A stretch of 64,000 bases of DNA from Valencia hispanica. Its lineage: Eukaryota; Chordata; Actinopteri; Cyprinodontiformes; Valenciidae. The stretch's first letter is position 1, and every line of letters begins with the position of its first letter. Below are positions 59,835 through 64,000 of the stretch, piece by piece. The DNA lies in assembly GCA_963556495.2 (NCBI GenBank), contig OY747705.1, forward strand, positions 5,113,501 through 5,177,500, in the 5' to 3' direction. The notes beneath the pieces are model-generated. The model saw only the letters and a list, made by a program, of their open reading frames with translations, did no database searches and was not told where the DNA came from. Both the position numbers and the translations under genes were made by a program.

Positions 59835-62800
59835 CCCAACGTCAAGTTTAGTTTATGCGTATATCAGTTGTGATTGAGGTCATTGTGTTGATCCAGAAGG
59901 GTTGTTCATGACGACTAATGCTGATGTGTGTGTGCAGGTGTGCGTGCGTGTGTGTGTGTGTGTGTCTGCATATCTGTGTGTGCACAGATGCTTGCATTCT
60001 ACACTGTGGTGGCAGCAGGGACCCAGCATTCCCATGCATGACACGTCCTAGGGCAATTGCTGTGGCGATTTACCCTCTGCTCTGTTGCCGTGGTGACTGA
60101 GTCACTAGGAAGGAGGAGGTGTGTGTGTGTAAGGAAGGGAAAAGACAAGAACCCTTGTTACTTAAGATGATGGCTCTCTCGGTCTCTCCCTTCCGTCTGT
60201 CTCATTTTCATCCTCTTCTGCACCCAATCACAACTTCCTAGCATTTTTTTCTCTTTTCTCCAATATTTCACCTCTGCTTTTTACTTTAGCTTTTTCCTTT
60301 GTTTTTTTTACTTTTCATCTTGAACCCACTGTCAGAGTTTTTCCTTCCCTTCCCTTAACAGCTGTTAGCACTGAGAGTAACATTTAGTTTGTGTGACATG
60401 CATTTGTGCCCATACGCTCTCTTGCTCCTGTGAGCACTATGACCCATTTTAGGGATCGTACAGACAGAGCCACCGAGCTTTAAAGGCGTTATGATCTGTT
60501 ACCACACGGTGGTTATTGTCTCCTTCAGCCCCATGCGTTTCTGTCTGCCTCAACCACCTGAACAGAAAAATTAAAAGCTGGATAACACTCTGACAGCGCT
60601 CTTAACTGCATGGATGAAGCCTAATACACTGCTTAGCGCTTTATTAAAGGTTTGAATTAGGAGCTGGAGAAAAGAGAGTTGTGCTCTAAATCCGCAAGGC
60701 TTGGGAGGCTTAAGGTGAGATGGGAGAGGTATGAAATACATGCAAGTGAAGGTGTGTGTAGGATGAGTCAGAAACTACACCGAAAATAACCTGCCAGAGC
60801 AGACATGGCTAGAAAATGTCTTTAAAATGTGTCTGTTGTTATTAAGTTCAGTTGGATGAGTTTTTTAATTAGGATTCACCATTAGGTTGAAACATCCTGT
60901 GCCTATATATAAATAAGAAGAAAATAAATGTTATTATGAGGCTCAAACAGTTATCTTATCAGATAGCTTACATACAATAATTCAGAACATATAAACAATG
61001 CCAGAGAGGGTTGCTATCAGTCAGCTGGGTCTCTCATTTGGAGCAATTCTAATCAAAATCAGAATGTTGGAAAACGTTAGTGAATCGTGATGCAAAACAA
61101 TATACCTTATATACCTTACCAATATACCTTTTAACGATATACCTTAAAAATGTTGAGTACACACCTAAACAAATGAAAGACAAGTAGACAGAAACTGAAC
61201 TGAATGTTTGGGTAAGGTTGCAGGGATATGGCGATGAATCCGGACTCTGCATTGGTTGAGGAGATGATGCTGGAACATTTGTTGGGTGCCATCCCGGTTA
61301 GACATGTACTGTAGAGATGTCCGCTGAGGAAAACACAAATTGAGTTGCATGTCAAGTGGAAGACAATTCCCCAGGAAACACACACCTGGACAATTTAAAG
61401 TATTTTCTTATTCCATCAATTCAAAGTAGATTAGAATGATGGTAAGTCATTTTTCTGATGTAATAATACATGTTGCCAAAGGCAAAAACCATTGGTGGAC
61501 TGTTGCCACCAAAGGATGCCTGCTGCACAGTCTTTGATGTCCTTAAGCCTTGTTCGCTAAAACTCTTATCTTTAAGTTCTGATCCAAAAAACTTGTCGGT
61601 TGCAACATAGATTGTATTGCCAACGGTATTCACTCACCGCACCAATCATCAGGTCTTCCCATCACCTCCATGGTCACAGATGTATATAATCCAGCACCTA
61701 TAGATGTACAGACTGCTACTACAAATATCTGTGAAATAATGGCTCAGTGGATTCCAGCATGGTACCACAATAGCATGACCAGGTCCAGAATTCAGATGGA
61801 ATCATAAACTTCAGCTGTCCTTTTGACATGACAATACTATACTTTTTTTCCTGAGTGCTATCACTGTATTTCTTATTTCCCAGTCTTTTACTAAATATGG
61901 ATTAACACCAGATGCTACCACTTTATAATGCAATAGAGTATATATTTTTTTCTTTTTGGTAAAGGACTTATGCTCCAATTCTGATACTAAGGAACAAAAC
62001 TTGGACACAATGCCCAAAACACATTCAAGAACATCTGAAGATATGGCTGTCTAGCCGTGTTATAAGCATAAAAGATTATGCATAACAGTGTCCACAGAAA
62101 TTCCCCTCTTTATCAGCAGCATATATTAAAGAATTAAGATGTGAAACAACTGACCCAGAGTTAATGATTAAATATACACATTAACTGTCAATGGATTTGA
62201 CCCCTGGAGAGGATGAGGACACAGTTGAGAGATGAGAGGACATCTTGTCTATAATTACACTGATAGAATTGTAAGCCTAACAAAGTCAGTGAATAAAGGC
62301 GATACTTTAAAAAGGTTAACATAATGAGGCTATTGCAATCAGCAGCAATGCCTCTTCTGCCTTTGTTCACCGGTGATTATTGTTCCAAGGCAGGTATGAA
62401 AATGAGATGTGAGAGTCTGCAGACATACACGAAATCTAACACTGGCCTTCAGTCCCATCGGGAGGCGGCCTAAAGTAAGGCAGTCCAATATTCAACCATT
62501 CAGTCTGGCAGAGGTCAGGAAAGTCAACAAGTTTAAGGCAACAGTGTTTCAGCAGCCTATCCTTTGAAGGCCTGGCTCAGCTAGAAAATGGAGACCAAAC
62601 TGAGTTTAGTAAAAATGAACCTTAGAAAATAAACAAAACTGGGCTAAATAGAAAAGAGGAATAATGTGTGTAAATTACTGCATTTTGCATATTTAGTTCT
62701 ATATTGATCACTGTATTTATAACCTTTTTAATATACGTAACTGTAAGAATTGTAGACCTTGAAAGTTACTAGACATAGTAAGAGATTCCCATGCTATTAT

Positions 62801-63556
62801 AGCTGTGGTTAAAAAACAAACAAACACCAGTTTCACAGGATTTCCACAAAAATTAGATTTGGTTTAGACTTTTAATTATCCATTAAAATTTTAGGATCTG
62901 TAAGACTGACAATATTTATGGTTTTAAAACCACACTTTTTAATAATCTCTGTATACTGCTAACTGGCCCATGCCTAGCTGTGTCCATATCTGTTAAACAT
63001 TTTACAAGATGTTATAGAGTTGTTCCTTGGACAATAGTTGCATTTTTTACTACTTTTGGTATGGTTGTTTTTAGTTTAGTACGCGGCCATGTATAGAGAA
63101 GTTTTTTAGAGATATTTTTTAGGAAACCTATCTCCTACCTATGAATAGTTTGGTGATGAACCAGCATTATTTCTTGTTTCTTTGTTGCATTAATGAAAAA
63201 TCCCAAAGATAACAGTTTGGCAGACAAGAGACAGCTTTTAATGCCTCGAATCTTTCAGGACTTGTTTTTAGACCTTTGCTGGAACTCCTGACTTTAAGTT
63301 GCTGTCACCATACATAGTTATTTGGTCTCACACTTCACTTTTCACTGGCCGACACAGTGAGAGGAGGATACGTTCATAACTTTATTAGAAAGATAAGCAG
63401 GTGCAATATGGTTTCAAAGTAGAATTTGAATCCAGAAAAGACTATGGAGTCTGGACGCTGTTTCATAACTCTATAAAGTTCTGCTGTCAGTGTTTCTCAA
63501 CTGTTCACAGGTTAGATCTAAAATATGTCATGCAGATTTTTTTTAGGGCTACTTTA
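59833..63556. other. Intronic stretch with no recognised feature
   Basis: Short GT runs near 59925-59965. The frames at 61049-61385, 61421-61633 and 61811-62017 (all minus) carry no motif I recognise. No transposon end is called. Confidence 0.4.
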
Positions 63557-63918
63557 GGGCTACAGCTGGTTCCACTATTGCCTTGCGGCGAGAAGGTCCT
63601 GGGTAAAAGCACGCCCTGGGGTTCTTTCAGCGTATCTCTTTGAGTTTGCATGCTCTCCTTGTGCGCACGTGGGCTCTCTCTGGAAGTCCAGCACCTCCCA
63701 CCCAGTTCACAAATATGACTCTGAGGTTAATTCATCTCTCTAAATTGCCCCTAGGAGTGATTGCGCTGATGCTTGGTGTCGCAGGACAACTGCGTGTCTT
63801 TATTATTCTGTGATGGACTGGCAACGTGTCCAGGGCGCTCCATGCCTTTCCCCTAAAGACCGATGGAGTAAGGCACCAGCCAGATCCTGCAAGGAGAAGC
63901 GGGTTTAGATAATGGATG
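63557..63918 (+). mobile_element. tRNA-derived SINE, long form
   Basis: The head is GGGCTACAGCTGGTTCCACT, then TTGCCTTGCGGCGAGAAGGT, a degraded box A/B region. The body follows: GAGTTTGCATGCTCTCCTTG, CTCTAAATTGCCCCTAGGAG, GTGATGGACTGGCAACGTGT and CCAGGGCG. The end is GCAAGGAGAAGCGGGTTTAG, then ATAATGGATGAATG. The copies at 29543-29748, 37855-38182 and 15780-15895 belong to the same family. Confidence 0.75.
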
Positions 63919-64000
63919 AATGCATTACCTTTTCTACTACTTTCTTCTCTTAAAGTTTTACTATAGCTTAGCTTTCTGGAATCTGTATTTCTTACTTATA

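Noticed and set aside
61380..61450. Possible second site-A cassette ending GATG|GTAAGT at 61440
   Set aside because: The upstream sequence does not encode an acidic A2-like peptide and has no good acceptor at the right distance.

Overview
This 64 kb window looks like nuclear genomic DNA from a teleost fish, probably a percomorph. The evidence is a single vertebrate-type gene with introns in a sea of AT-rich non-coding DNA, very long CA/GT and TA microsatellites, and fish-type repeats: tRNA-derived SINEs, 5'-truncated L2/Rex1-like LINEs, hAT, piggyBac, Harbinger and Tc1 remnants. The exact species cannot be read from the sequence.

The only host gene I can support is the 5' part of a neuroligin, best matched to neuroligin-1 (nlgn1), on the + strand. 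Its first coding exon (4020-4991, CDS from 4457) encodes the signal peptide and the start of the cholinesterase-like adhesion domain. It ends in a phase-1 GT donor. After a 789-bp intron comes a 60-bp cassette exon (5781-5840), also phase 1. It encodes the basic, two-cysteine insert of neuroligin splice site A (A1) and is too short to stand out as an ORF. No later neuroligin exon was found, so 5841-64000 reads as one large intron. The coding exon is preceded by a leader with at least seven short upstream ORFs.

The intron and the 5' flank are filled with mobile elements. The most structured locus is 47136-52370: a hAT-like element holds a complete piggyBac element (47361-51919, TTAA on both sides, matching terminal repeats, frameshifted transposase), which in turn holds a 5'-truncated LINE (about 49865-51398). 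Two further TTAA-flanked inverted-repeat elements (39347-40334 and 53307-54080) look like non-autonomous piggyBac relatives. The second sits inside another repeat and carries a near-perfect hairpin. hAT-type MITEs with 8-bp target duplications lie at 8326-8908, 33000-33410 and 40511-40772. A SINE with a perfect 10-bp duplication lies at 29543-29748.

Nearly all other ORFs of 60-160 codons are chance frames, microsatellite translations or remnants of these elements. No CRISPR array, rRNA, functional tRNA or prokaryotic-type operon was seen. The most interesting items are the hidden splice-site-A exon, the uORF-rich leader, the three-layer transposon nest with repeated subterminal palindromes, and the piggyBac-like MITEs.
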